NCBI RefSeq assembly: GCF_051857535.1
Contig: NZ_JBPZGY010000001.1
Location: 1 to 64,000 of the forward strand
DNA from: Roseateles_B sp051857535
Lineage (GTDB): Bacteria; Pseudomonadota; Gammaproteobacteria; Burkholderiales; Burkholderiaceae_C
Length of the DNA: 64,000 nucleotides
Reading direction: 5' to 3'
The translations under genes were made by a program, and so were the position numbers. The notes under the pieces were generated by a model, which saw only the letters and a list, made by a program, of their open reading frames with translations, was not told the origin of the DNA and made no database searches. Below are positions 28,032 through 36,078 of the stretch, piece by piece (within the stretch, counting starts at the first letter, position 1; each line of letters begins with the position of its first letter).

Positions 28032-28368
28032 GGCCGTCTCCCTGGCCGCGCGCGAGGCGCTGTCGCAACTGGGCCGCGAAGCCACCGGCTTCCGGTGCAG
28101 CGGACAGGCAGGCCTGCGGGGCCATCACATGCAGGGTCTGGATCTGCTGCGCGGTGACGCCCAGCACCAGCCAGCGCTTGTCCTCGCCTTCGCCGACCTC
28201 CACCGTCAGCAGCTTCTGGCTGGGAGACAGGGGCAGGATGGAGACCAGGCGCATCTGCGCATTGGCAAGACCTGGCCCCAGAGGGCTGCGCTTGAGCAGC
28301 CACAGCGCCAGCGGGATCACCGCGAGGATGGCCAGGAACCACAGGACCGGCAGCACTTGAGAGTTCAT
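28021..28368 (-). CDS. fliO: Flagellar biosynthesis protein FliO
   Basis: A 115-residue protein with a single N-terminal TM helix (VLWFLAILAVIPLALWLLK) and a cytoplasmic domain with LSPSQKLLTVEVGEGEDKRWLVLGV, typical of FliO, which assists FliP complex assembly. It overlaps fliP by 11 bp and follows fliN after 121 bp. Confidence 0.93.
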   Translation of the reverse strand: MNSQVLPVLWFLAILAVIPLALWLLKRSPLGPGLANAQMRLVSILPLSPSQKLLTVEVGEGEDKRWLVLGVTAQQIQTLHVMAPQACLSAAPEAGGFAAQLRQRLARGQGDGHAQ

Positions 28369-28489
28369 GTGCCGATTCTGGGCAGGACTTGAGGGTGAGA
28401 GTCCTTGGAAAAGCGCCGGAAAAATCCCTCGACAGGGACCGACGCAGGACCGCCCGGCGAGCTTGCGGGGCGGTCTGGGCCGCGCGCCT

Positions 28490-28909
28490 TCAGCCGCCCT
28501 TGGAGAGGCGGCGCATGCGCTCGGAGGGCGTGACGATGTCCGTCAGGCGGATACCGAACTTGTCGTTCACCACCACCACCTCCCCCTGGGCGATCAGGTA
28601 GCCGTTGACCAGCACGTCCATGGGCTCGCCGGCCAGGGCGTCGAGTTCCACCACCGAGCCCTGCGCCAGCTGCAGGATGTTCTTGATGGGGATGCGGGTG
28701 CGGCCCAGTTCCACCGTGAGCTGCACGGGGATGTCCAGGATCATGTTGATGTCCTGGCCCGGCATATTGCCCGGCGTGGGCGAGAAATTGGCGAAGCTGG
28801 CCGGCGCGACCTGCTCGGCGGCGGGCTGCACCTCCTCCGCGACGTCGGAGCCCTTGGCTTCTGCGAGTGCGGCCGCCCATTCGGCCGCCATTGCGTCTTG
28901 TTCGTCCAT
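28490..28909 (-). CDS. fliN: Flagellar motor switch protein FliN
   Basis: A 139-residue C-ring protein. A poorly conserved acidic N-terminal half leads into the SpoA domain (NMILDIPVQLTVELGRTRIPIKNILQLAQGSVVELD, then EPMDVLVNGYLIAQGEVVVVNDKFGIRLTDI). FliN with FliM and FliG forms the rotor switch that binds CheY-P and docks the FliH/I export complex. The start at 28909 lies 11 bp after the fliM stop. Confidence 0.97.
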   Translation of the reverse strand: MDEQDAMAAEWAAALAEAKGSDVAEEVQPAAEQVAPASFANFSPTPGNMPGQDINMILDIPVQLTVELGRTRIPIKNILQLAQGSVVELDALAGEPMDVLVNGYLIAQGEVVVVNDKFGIRLTDIVTPSERMRRLSKGG

Positions 28910-28919
28910 GGCAGTGCCT

Positions 28920-29924
28920 TCAGCCTGTGTTGCGGGTGCCCAGCCAGCCCTGGTCATGGCCGGTCAGCATGTTTTCCACCTTGAGGGCGTACTTGCCGTT
29001 GGAGGTCCCGTAGTGGGCCTCGAAGACGGGCACGCCATCGATCTTGGTCTTGATCACCGGCTCCAGGTCCAGCTCGATGAAATCGCCGGGCTTGAAGGCC
29101 AGCAGTTGCTCCACCGTGGCCGGTGCCTGCGCCAGCTCGGCCACCAGCTCCACTTCGGCTGATTGCAGCTGGTGCTTGAGCAGATTCACCCAGCGGCGGT
29201 CGGGCTCGGTGGAGTCGCCCTGCGTGCTGGAGTACAGCACGTCGCGGATGGGCTCCAGCGTGGAGTAGGGGATGCAGAAATAGACGGTGCCGCTGGTCTC
29301 GCCGATCTCCAGCGTGAAGGAGGTCGAGACCACGATCTCGCTGGGCGTCGCGATGTTGGCGAACTGCGGTTGCATCTCTGAGCGCTGGTACTCGAGCTCC
29401 AGCGGATAGATGCCCTTCCAGGCCTTGTGATATTCGGCCGTGATGACCTCCACCAGGCGGAAGATCACCCGCTGCTCGGTGGGCGAGAAATCACGGCCTT
29501 CGATGCGTGCATGGAACTTGCCGATGCCGCCGAAGAGCGAGTCGATCACCGCGAATACCAGGGTCGGGTCACAGACGATCAGGCCCGAGCCCCGCAGCGG
29601 CTTGACCGAGACGATGTTGAAGTTCGTCGGCACCACGATCTCGCGCAGGAAGGCGCTGTACTTCTGCACCTTGATGCCGCCGATGGCGACTTCCGGGCTC
29701 TTGCGGATGAAGTTGAACAGGCCGATGCGGATGTTGCGGGCGAAGCGTTCGTTGATGATCTCCATCGTGGGCATGCGCCCACGCACGATGCGTTCCTGGC
29801 TGGCCAGGTTGTAGTCGCGGATGCCGCCCTGCTGGACCTCCTCGGCCTCGAGCTTCTGGCTCTCGCCGGTGATGCCCTGCAGCAGTGCATCGACTTCGTC
29901 TTGGGAGAGTATCTGCTGGTTCAT
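28920..29924 (-). CDS. fliM: Flagellar motor switch protein FliM
   Basis: A 334-residue switch protein. The N-terminus MNQQILSQDEVDALLQGI is the conserved CheY-P binding peptide. The central CheC-like domain contains GLFNFIRKSPEVAIGGIKVQKYSAF, and the C-terminal SpoA domain follows (FKPGDFIELDLEPVIKTKIDGVPVFEAHYG). It receives the chemotaxis signal and passes it to FliG. It lies between fliL (24-bp gap) and fliN. Confidence 0.98.
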   Translation of the reverse strand: MNQQILSQDEVDALLQGITGESQKLEAEEVQQGGIRDYNLASQERIVRGRMPTMEIINERFARNIRIGLFNFIRKSPEVAIGGIKVQKYSAFLREIVVPTNFNIVSVKPLRGSGLIVCDPTLVFAVIDSLFGGIGKFHARIEGRDFSPTEQRVIFRLVEVITAEYHKAWKGIYPLELEYQRSEMQPQFANIATPSEIVVSTSFTLEIGETSGTVYFCIPYSTLEPIRDVLYSSTQGDSTEPDRRWVNLLKHQLQSAEVELVAELAQAPATVEQLLAFKPGDFIELDLEPVIKTKIDGVPVFEAHYGTSNGKYALKVENMLTGHDQGWLGTRNTG

Positions 29925-29948
29925 GGCGGACTCACTGCGCGCGCAGCA

Positions 29949-30548
29949 TCACTGCACGATGAAGGTGGAGAAAAGCACCTGCGTCACAGGGCTCTCGACG
30001 GCCTTCTTCTTTTTCTTCTTTTTCTTGCTGGCCGCTGCGCTGTCCTCTTCTTCTTCGTCCTCAAGCTCGATACCCATGGGACGCACGGATTCGCGCAAGA
30101 TCTCTCGTGCCAGCTTTTCCTTGCCCTCGCGGGTGAGCAGCTCCGCCGAGGTCTTGTGCGACAGCACCATCAGCACATTGCTGCGGATGGCGGGCATGTA
30201 GGCCTTGAGCGTGTCGGCGGTCTTGGGATCGCTCACTTCCAGCGTCACGCCGATCTGGGCGAAGCGATCCACCTCCTTGTCGGCCAGGTTGACGGTGAAG
30301 GGGTCGAGCGGGACGAAGGTGGGCGGCGTGCCCGGCTTGGGCTTGGCATGGCTGGTCTCGGCCGCTGCGGGTGCCTCGGCGCCATCCTCATCCTCGGCGT
30401 GCTGCTGCTTTTTCTTCATCAGCATCAGTGCAGCGCCACCGCCGATGATGACCAGCAGCAGCACCGCGGCAATGATGATGATCAGCTTTTTCTTGCCGCC
30501 ACCGCCACCTCCTGCGGCAGCGGCCTCGGCACCGGCTGGTGTGGCCAT
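29949..30548 (-). CDS. fliL: Flagellar basal body-associated protein FliL
   Basis: A 199-residue single-pass inner-membrane protein. A Gly/Ala/Lys-rich N-terminus precedes a TM helix (IIIIAAVLLLVIIGGGAALMLM). The periplasmic stomatin-like domain includes FVPLDPFTVNLADKEVDRFAQIGVTLEV, and the protein ends in TQVLFSTFIVQ. FliL surrounds the stator and supports torque under load. Unusually, near residues 165-187 an acidic run (EDEEEED) is followed by eight consecutive Lys, an insertion before the conserved C-terminal strand. It opens the fliLMNOPQR operon; AAGGAG lies 6 nt before the ATG. Confidence 0.95.
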   Translation of the reverse strand: MATPAGAEAAAAGGGGGGKKKLIIIIAAVLLLVIIGGGAALMLMKKKQQHAEDEDGAEAPAAAETSHAKPKPGTPPTFVPLDPFTVNLADKEVDRFAQIGVTLEVSDPKTADTLKAYMPAIRSNVLMVLSHKTSAELLTREGKEKLAREILRESVRPMGIELEDEEEEDSAAASKKKKKKKKAVESPVTQVLFSTFIVQ

Positions 30549-30690
30549 GAAGACTCCTTGGATCTAGCGGCCCGGGCGCTGCAGCGCGCCATGGGGCCAT
30601 CAGGATCAATTATTCGGATGAATGGCAGCTTGGCATATGGCAATAAGCGGCTGAAAAGCGTGCAAAAGACCCGCCCGTACCCCGCGCGGC

Positions 30691-32091
30691 TCAGGCGAAG
30701 AGGTCCAGGACGCCGCGGCTGCGGCTGTTGGCTGCCGCTGCATGTTGTTGCAGGGACGCCGGCTCCTCCGCTGAAGCCTCCCTCCCGAAGGCGGCCCAAC
30801 GTCCGCCGGCCGTGCTGCCGTCCCGATCCGCTTGGCCCGGCTGGCCGGAATGCGCCTGCTGTTGCTGCTGGCTGAACACGCCGCCGCCGCTGAGGGTGAG
30901 GCCTTGCTCACGCAGGGCGCCGGCGAGTTCAGGCAGGCTCTTTTCCAGTGCCGAGCGGGTCTCAGCCTGCTCGGCCACGAAGCTGATCTGGGCCTGCTGG
31001 CCCTCCAGCACGATCTGCACCTGCACGGGACCCATGTCTGCGGGATTCAGGTGCAACTGGGCCTGCTGGACCCCTTCCGCCGCGGCCAGACTCAGGCGCG
31101 CCGCCATCTCAGGCGCGAAGCCCTTGTCATGGACCGGCGCCTGCACGTCATAGCGGGCCCCTGTCACGCCGCCGGGCGAGCCCTTGTCCTGCACGGCGCC
31201 AGCCTGTGCCTGCTGCAGCAGGCCGGCGAACTGACCAGCTGCCGTGAGGGGTTGTTTGGACTGTCCTTCGGCGCCTTGGCCGGCATGGCCCAGTGCTTCG
31301 AGCGCCAGGCCTGCCCCGGCCTCGGCACGACTGGACTTCAGCTCGTCCGGCTGCGCGCCCGGGGCGCCTGCGACCGTGGGCAGGTCCGCCCTTCCGGCGC
31401 CCCTGTCGTCGCCGCCCGAAGCGGTCGCCCGGGCACCACGGGCGGGCCGCCCCAGCGCCTCCTCGGGCAGGGCGGCATCGTCAGCGGCACCTGCTGCCGC
31501 GGCCTCCGGCAAAGGGGCTCGGGTGTCCTGCGCAGGCTGCGCAGACCAGGCCTGGGCATTCAGCGCAGCCTCCCCGGCTGTTTCGTCGGCGGTTTCGGCT
31601 TCGTCGGTTTCACCGTCGGTGGACTCCGTCTGGAGGCCGAGCCCAGCGTGCTCATCCTCGCGGCGCAGATGCCGCAGCACCTGGGCCAGTACGGGGTCCT
31701 GGACCTCGCCCTCTGCGGCCTGCCCTTGGGCTGAAGCCTGGGCCTGGCCGGCCTTGCCCTGCGTCTCTGCCGGGCGCCGCCCTGTGGCCTTGGCGGCTTC
31801 CTGGCGCCGTGCGAGTTCGTTGGACGACGCTCGCGCCTGATCGGCAGCGCCCGACGGGCCGGCGGCAGACGCCGACGGCCGGCTGGGGGCGTGAGAGGCC
31901 GTGGCCTGACGGGGGGCCGGCGAGGGCGCCGGTGGCGTCGCCAGTGCACCCTCCTTGGCCTGCAGCAGCTTTGCGAAGCTGGCCGAGGCATCGCCCTCCT
32001 GGGGGCTGCGCGTCGAGTTGAGCTGGCTCAGCAGGTCGGTCGTGCCGGGCCGCGCGGTGTTGGCGGCGCTTGGCAACATCATCTTGTTCAT
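30691..32091 (-). CDS. fliK: Flagellar hook-length control protein FliK
   Basis: A 466-residue protein with a long Ala/Gln/Glu-rich low-complexity N-terminal ruler region and a conserved C-terminal Flg_hook domain (LHLNPADMGPVQVQIVLEGQQAQISFVAEQAETRSALEKSL split over about residues 345-385). It measures hook length and switches export specificity through FlhB. The start at 32091 (MNKMMLPSAANTA) has GGATC upstream and follows the usual layout; the open frame extends further but overlaps fliJ. It is the last gene of fliFGHIJK. I see no strong terminator after it. Confidence 0.92.
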   Translation of the reverse strand: MNKMMLPSAANTARPGTTDLLSQLNSTRSPQEGDASASFAKLLQAKEGALATPPAPSPAPRQATASHAPSRPSASAAGPSGAADQARASSNELARRQEAAKATGRRPAETQGKAGQAQASAQGQAAEGEVQDPVLAQVLRHLRREDEHAGLGLQTESTDGETDEAETADETAGEAALNAQAWSAQPAQDTRAPLPEAAAAGAADDAALPEEALGRPARGARATASGGDDRGAGRADLPTVAGAPGAQPDELKSSRAEAGAGLALEALGHAGQGAEGQSKQPLTAAGQFAGLLQQAQAGAVQDKGSPGGVTGARYDVQAPVHDKGFAPEMAARLSLAAAEGVQQAQLHLNPADMGPVQVQIVLEGQQAQISFVAEQAETRSALEKSLPELAGALREQGLTLSGGGVFSQQQQQAHSGQPGQADRDGSTAGGRWAAFGREASAEEPASLQQHAAAANSRSRGVLDLFA

Positions 32092-32137
32092 GGGAGATCC
32101 TTTCCGGTGGGCCGCGATGGCGCCCGGTTGCGCGCGT

Positions 32138-32611
32138 TCAATGGCCGAGACGCTGGGCCGTGCCGAAGCCGGCGTGCCGCAGGGTGCGGGCAGCCTGTTC
32201 ATCCGTGGCCTTTTGCTCCTGGCGCTCCTGATGGCGACGCATCTCGAGGCGGCGGCGCTCCAGCAGCTTGCGCACCGAGGCCACGCGAAGCTCACGTTCG
32301 CGCAGTTGTTCACGGACCAGGGCCAGGCGCTGCTCGGCCTGGCTGCTCAGCAGGTCTTGCTGGCTGATGGCCTGGTCCAGGCGACCTCCGAAGCTCTGGT
32401 AGCAACTGAGGATGTCCACCGTGGTGCTGCGGGCGAAGCTCTGGGTCCAGCGTGTCTGGTATTCCGTGCGGTAGAGCGCAAGCTGCTCGTGCTGCTGGCG
32501 CATGGCACTGGCGCGTGCCTCCGCATCGCGCAAGAGGCGCAGGGCCTCGTCGCGCTCGGCTTCGGCACGTTCCAGCAGCACGTCCAGGGATTGCAGTGTG
32601 GGAGCGCTCAT
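32138..32611 (-). CDS. fliJ: Flagellar export chaperone FliJ
   Basis: A 157-residue protein predicted to be almost entirely an antiparallel coiled coil (long heptad-like stretches of Leu, Glu, Arg and Gln, for example LDVLLERAEAERDEALRLLRD), as in FliJ, the stalk-like subunit that links the FliI ATPase to FlhA. Sequence conservation is low in this family, so the call leans on position between fliI and fliK and on coiled-coil character. Confidence 0.9.
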   Translation of the reverse strand: MSAPTLQSLDVLLERAEAERDEALRLLRDAEARASAMRQQHEQLALYRTEYQTRWTQSFARSTTVDILSCYQSFGGRLDQAISQQDLLSSQAEQRLALVREQLRERELRVASVRKLLERRRLEMRRHQERQEQKATDEQAARTLRHAGFGTAQRLGH

Positions 32612-32645
32612 GAAGGTTTCTCCGTCTTGGGACTATCGGCAGGTT

Positions 32646-34082
32646 TCAGGAAACATTGACCAGTTTTTCAAGCTGGTCGACGCTGGCCACCAGGCCTGCC
32701 GGTTGATGCATGTCCTGCTGCAGCAACTGCGCCATGTCCGGATGCAGGCGCACGGCCAGGTCCAGTTCATGGTCGTGGCCAGGCACGTAGGCGCCCAGCT
32801 GCAGCAGGTCGCGGGCCTTGTTGTGCTTGGCCCAGAGTTGTCGGAAGCGGCGGGCGCAGACCACATGGGCGGGCTTGGCCACATTGCTCATGACCCGCGA
32901 GATGGAGCGCTCGATGTCGATGGCCGGGTAGTGCCCGGCCTCGGCCAGCTCGCGGGAGAGCACGATGTGGCCGTCCAGGATGCCGCGTGCGGCGTCAGCA
33001 ATGGGGTCTTGCTGGTCGTCACCCTCGGACAGCACGGTGTAGAAGGCCGTGATGGAGCCGCCGCCGGCCATGCCATTGCCACTGCGCTCCACCAGCTGCG
33101 GCAGCTTGGCGAAGCAACTGGGCGGATAGCCCTTGGTGGCCGGCGGTTCGCCAATGGCCAGGGCAATTTCGCGCTGCGCCATGGCGTAGCGGGTGAGCGA
33201 ATCCATCAGCAGCAGCACATGCAGGCCGCGGTCGCGGAAGTGTTCGGCAATGGCGGTGGCGTAGGTCGCGCCCTGCATGCGCAGCAGCGGCGGGGCATCG
33301 GCCGGTGCTGCGACGACCACCGAGCGGGCCAGTCCGTCCTCGCCCAGGATGTCCTCGATGAATTCCTTGACCTCGCGCCCGCGTTCGCCGATCAGGCCCA
33401 CCACGATCACATCGGCCTGGGTGTAGCGGGCCATCATGCCCAGCAGCACGGACTTGCCCACGCCGGTGCCGGCGAAAAGGCCCAGGCGCTGGCCGCGCCC
33501 CACCGTGAGCATGGCGTTGATGGAGCGCACACCCGTATCCAGCGGTGTACGCACCGGGTCACGGTCCATGGCGTTGATGGGGCGTCGCACCATGGGCTCG
33601 GGGTGCACATCCTCCAGCGGGCCGCGCCGGTCCAGGGGATGTCCATGCGAATCGACCACGCGCCCAAGCAGGCCATCGCCCATGGGCAGGTGCAAGCCCC
33701 GGTCCTCGTCGCGCCGCCAGGGGTGGCGTTGCTGGCCCAGCACGGGGCCGTGCAGGGCGGCAGGCCGCGGGACGACCATGGCGCCGCTGGAGAGCCCGTG
33801 GACTTCGTCGGTGGGCATCAGGTAGGCCCGGTCGCCGGAGAAGCCCACGACCTCGGCATTGACCGGCGCCTGGCCGCGGCGCGGATTGGCTGCAGAGCTG
33901 GGCATGTGGATCTGGCAGACCGAGCCCACAGGCACGCGAACGCCAGTGGCCTCCAGCACCAGGCCGGCCACGCGCACCAGCTTGCCCTGAGGCTCCAGGG
34001 CCACCGGCGCCGCGGCGAAGGCCTGCAGGTCCTCCAGGTACTGGGTCCAGCGCGAGAGGCGCTCGATGCTGTCGTTCCTCAT
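32646..34082 (-). CDS. fliI: Flagellum-specific ATP synthase FliI
   Basis: A 478-residue F1-beta-like ATPase that energises export. The Walker A motif is FAGTGVGKSVLLG; the Walker B-like segment is HVLLLMDSLTRYAMAQREIALAIGEPPATKGYPPS, and GSITAFYTVLSEGDDQQDPIAD follows. The start at 34082 overlaps the fliH stop (ATGA), which places it at MRNDSIERL; an extra 29 upstream codons lie inside fliH. It is followed by fliJ after 34 bp. Confidence 0.98.
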   Translation of the reverse strand: MRNDSIERLSRWTQYLEDLQAFAAAPVALEPQGKLVRVAGLVLEATGVRVPVGSVCQIHMPSSAANPRRGQAPVNAEVVGFSGDRAYLMPTDEVHGLSSGAMVVPRPAALHGPVLGQQRHPWRRDEDRGLHLPMGDGLLGRVVDSHGHPLDRRGPLEDVHPEPMVRRPINAMDRDPVRTPLDTGVRSINAMLTVGRGQRLGLFAGTGVGKSVLLGMMARYTQADVIVVGLIGERGREVKEFIEDILGEDGLARSVVVAAPADAPPLLRMQGATYATAIAEHFRDRGLHVLLLMDSLTRYAMAQREIALAIGEPPATKGYPPSCFAKLPQLVERSGNGMAGGGSITAFYTVLSEGDDQQDPIADAARGILDGHIVLSRELAEAGHYPAIDIERSISRVMSNVAKPAHVVCARRFRQLWAKHNKARDLLQLGAYVPGHDHELDLAVRLHPDMAQLLQQDMHQPAGLVASVDQLEKLVNVS

Positions 34083-34870
34083 GCGGCACCGTCCTCTTCT
34101 GACTCGGCGCCGCCGCGCCGGTCTTCCCACAGCGAATGCTGGCCCATGGCCGCCATCACCTGCTGCCACCGGGTGGGCAGGGTGGCGTCGACGCTGGAGA
34201 TGTCCGAGTCCACCTTGCAGCCGCCGCGGGCGATGCCGGGATCGGGGATCAGCTGAGCCTCGCGGGCCTTGAGTTCCTCCCCGGCGCCCTGCTCGACCAG
34301 GGGCAGGTCGTCGGGGTGCACGCGCACGCGGATGTGGCGTGCCGAGATCAGCAGGGCCTCGATGGCGTCATGCGCCACACGGGCGATGGCCTCGGGCTGC
34401 TGCTGCAGCTCGGTGCGCAGCACCTGGCGGGCCAGCTCGATGGCGCAGCGTGCCACGGTCTCGGCCATGCGGACTTCCATGTCCTCGAAGTCGGCGCTGA
34501 AGCTGCGCATCAGCTCGCCGATCTGGGCACTCATCTGCTGGGCGAAGCTCTTCTTGAAGGCGTCCAGCGCCTCCATGCCATCGCGATAGCCGTCCTGGTA
34601 GCCGCTCTGGCGCGCGGCGCCGAGCAGCTCCTCAAGGTTGGGTGCGGCCGCTTCGGCCGGCGCTTCGGCCGGGGCGGCCTCGGGGGCGGCTGTCGTGTAG
34701 GTGGGCTTGCTTTCCGGCACGCCCTGGAATGCGTCCGGGTTCCAGCTGGAGAAGCCCTGCAGCTCCTCGCGCGGGATGAAACGGCTGTAGTGGCTGGTGC
34801 GCGCCGGGCTGCCCTCGGGGCGCACCGGCGGGGGGACTTGGCGAGGCGGGCGAGGCGGCATGGTGAACAT
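34079..34870 (-). CDS. fliH: Flagellar assembly protein FliH
   Basis: A 263-residue peripheral stator-like protein that binds and inhibits FliI. It has a Pro-rich N-terminus (MPPRPPRQVPPPVRP), an Ala/Glu-rich stretch, GYQDGYRDGMEAL (the G-x-x-x-G-type helix typical of FliH) and a conserved C-terminal domain (ELARQVLRTELQQQPEAIARVAHDAIEALL). Either ATG, at 34870 or three codons on, may be used; no clear ribosome site separates them. It lies 32 bp after fliG and overlaps fliI by 4 bp. Confidence 0.95.
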   Translation of the reverse strand: MFTMPPRPPRQVPPPVRPEGSPARTSHYSRFIPREELQGFSSWNPDAFQGVPESKPTYTTAAPEAAPAEAPAEAAAPNLEELLGAARQSGYQDGYRDGMEALDAFKKSFAQQMSAQIGELMRSFSADFEDMEVRMAETVARCAIELARQVLRTELQQQPEAIARVAHDAIEALLISARHIRVRVHPDDLPLVEQGAGEELKAREAQLIPDPGIARGGCKVDSDISSVDATLPTRWQQVMAAMGQHSLWEDRRGGAESEEDGAA

Positions 34871-34902
34871 TCAGTGCATTCGGTGAGGGCGGTGGCGGCG
34901 GC

Positions 34903-35898
34903 TCAGAGGAACTGGTCGTCGCCGCCAGTGGCAAGCACGATCTGGCCTTCGTCCACCAGGCGGCGCACGATCTTGAGGATTTCCTTCTGCTCGCCCTCGA
35001 CTTCGGAGAGGCGCACCGGGCCACGGGACTCCAGGTCCTCGCGCAGGGTTTCTGCCGCGCGCGTGGACATGTTGCGGAAGATCTTCTCGCGCAGCTCGGG
35101 CCCGGCGCCCTTGAGCGCCACGACCAGGGATTCGCTCTGCACTTCCTTGAGCGTGGCCTGGATGCCCTTGTCGTCGATCTTCTCGAGATCGTCGAAGGTG
35201 AACATGTTGTCCATGATCTTCTGGGCCAGGTCGCTGTCGGCCTCGCGGATGTAGTCCAGCACCGAGGCTTCGACGCTGGAGCCCATCATGTTGATGATCT
35301 CGGCCGCGGTCTTCACGCCGCCCAGCGAGCTCTTCTTCATGCGGTCGCCGCCGGCCAGGATCTGGCTCATCACCTCGTTGAGGTCCTTCAGGGCCATGGG
35401 CTGGATGCCGTCCAGCGTGGCGATGCGGATCAGCACCTCGTTGCGCTGGCGCTCGCTGAAGAGCTTGAGCACGGAGCTGGTCTGGTCGAAGTCCAGGTGC
35501 GCGAGGATGGCCGCGATGATCTGGGGGTGCTCGTTGCGCAGCAACTCGGCCACGGAGCTGGCATCCATCCACTTGAGGCTCTCGATGGAGGACACATCGC
35601 TGCCCTGGAGAATGCGGTCCAGCAGCAGGTTGGCCTTGTCCTCGCCCAGGGCGCGGCGCAGCACGGTGCGCACGTATTCGTCGGTGTCGTTCACCAGCAT
35701 GCTCTGGGTCTCGGCCACGGCGTCAAACTTGTCCAGCACCTTCTCGACCTGCTCGCGCTTGACCACCTTCAGCTTGGCGATGGTCTCGCCCAGCTTCTGC
35801 ACTTCCTTCGGTGCGAGGTGCTTGAAAACCTCAGCGGCCTCTTCCTCGCCCAGGGACATCAGCAGGATGGCTGCCTGTTCTACGCCTTCGTCATCCAT
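34903..35898 (-). CDS. fliG: Flagellar motor switch protein FliG
   Basis: A 331-residue rotor protein that couples the MS ring to torque generation. Landmarks are the N-terminal FliF-binding domain (QAAILLMSLGEEEAAEVFKHL), the EHPQ motif in RNEHPQIIAAILAHLDFDQ, and the C-terminal charged-ridge region (NMFTFDDLEKIDDKGIQATLKEV) that meets MotA. It is 180 bp downstream of fliF, a long gap for this operon, and that gap holds strong hairpins (35979-36025). Confidence 0.98.
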   Translation of the reverse strand: MDDEGVEQAAILLMSLGEEEAAEVFKHLAPKEVQKLGETIAKLKVVKREQVEKVLDKFDAVAETQSMLVNDTDEYVRTVLRRALGEDKANLLLDRILQGSDVSSIESLKWMDASSVAELLRNEHPQIIAAILAHLDFDQTSSVLKLFSERQRNEVLIRIATLDGIQPMALKDLNEVMSQILAGGDRMKKSSLGGVKTAAEIINMMGSSVEASVLDYIREADSDLAQKIMDNMFTFDDLEKIDDKGIQATLKEVQSESLVVALKGAGPELREKIFRNMSTRAAETLREDLESRGPVRLSEVEGEQKEILKIVRRLVDEGQIVLATGGDDQFL

Positions 35899-35978
35899 GG
35901 TGCTGCTTTCCTGTCAGTTCGAGGGGCAAGCTGCTTCGGGCCGAGCGCCGGGCCGCTCCCGAGCCGGCCCGCCGAGGC

Positions 35979-36025
35979 GATGCGTGCGGCCCAATGCCGC
36001 AGGCATCGTCGTCCCCCCGGGGGAC
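35979..36025. repeat. Paired hairpins in the fliF-fliG spacer
   Basis: Two adjacent inverted repeats lie here. The first is a 12-bp stem with one mismatch and a CCAAT loop (35979-36007). The second is the palindrome GTCCCCCCGGGGGAC (36011-36025). Neither has a T-run, so they are more likely mRNA-stability or processing elements, or a dispersed palindromic repeat, than terminators. A similar GC-palindrome arrangement lies between flhD and flhC. Confidence 0.6.
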
Positions 36026-36078
36026 CGGCCAGGGGCGGCTCCGTTCAGGGTGGCGAGACCGGGCGAGGGGCAAACACA

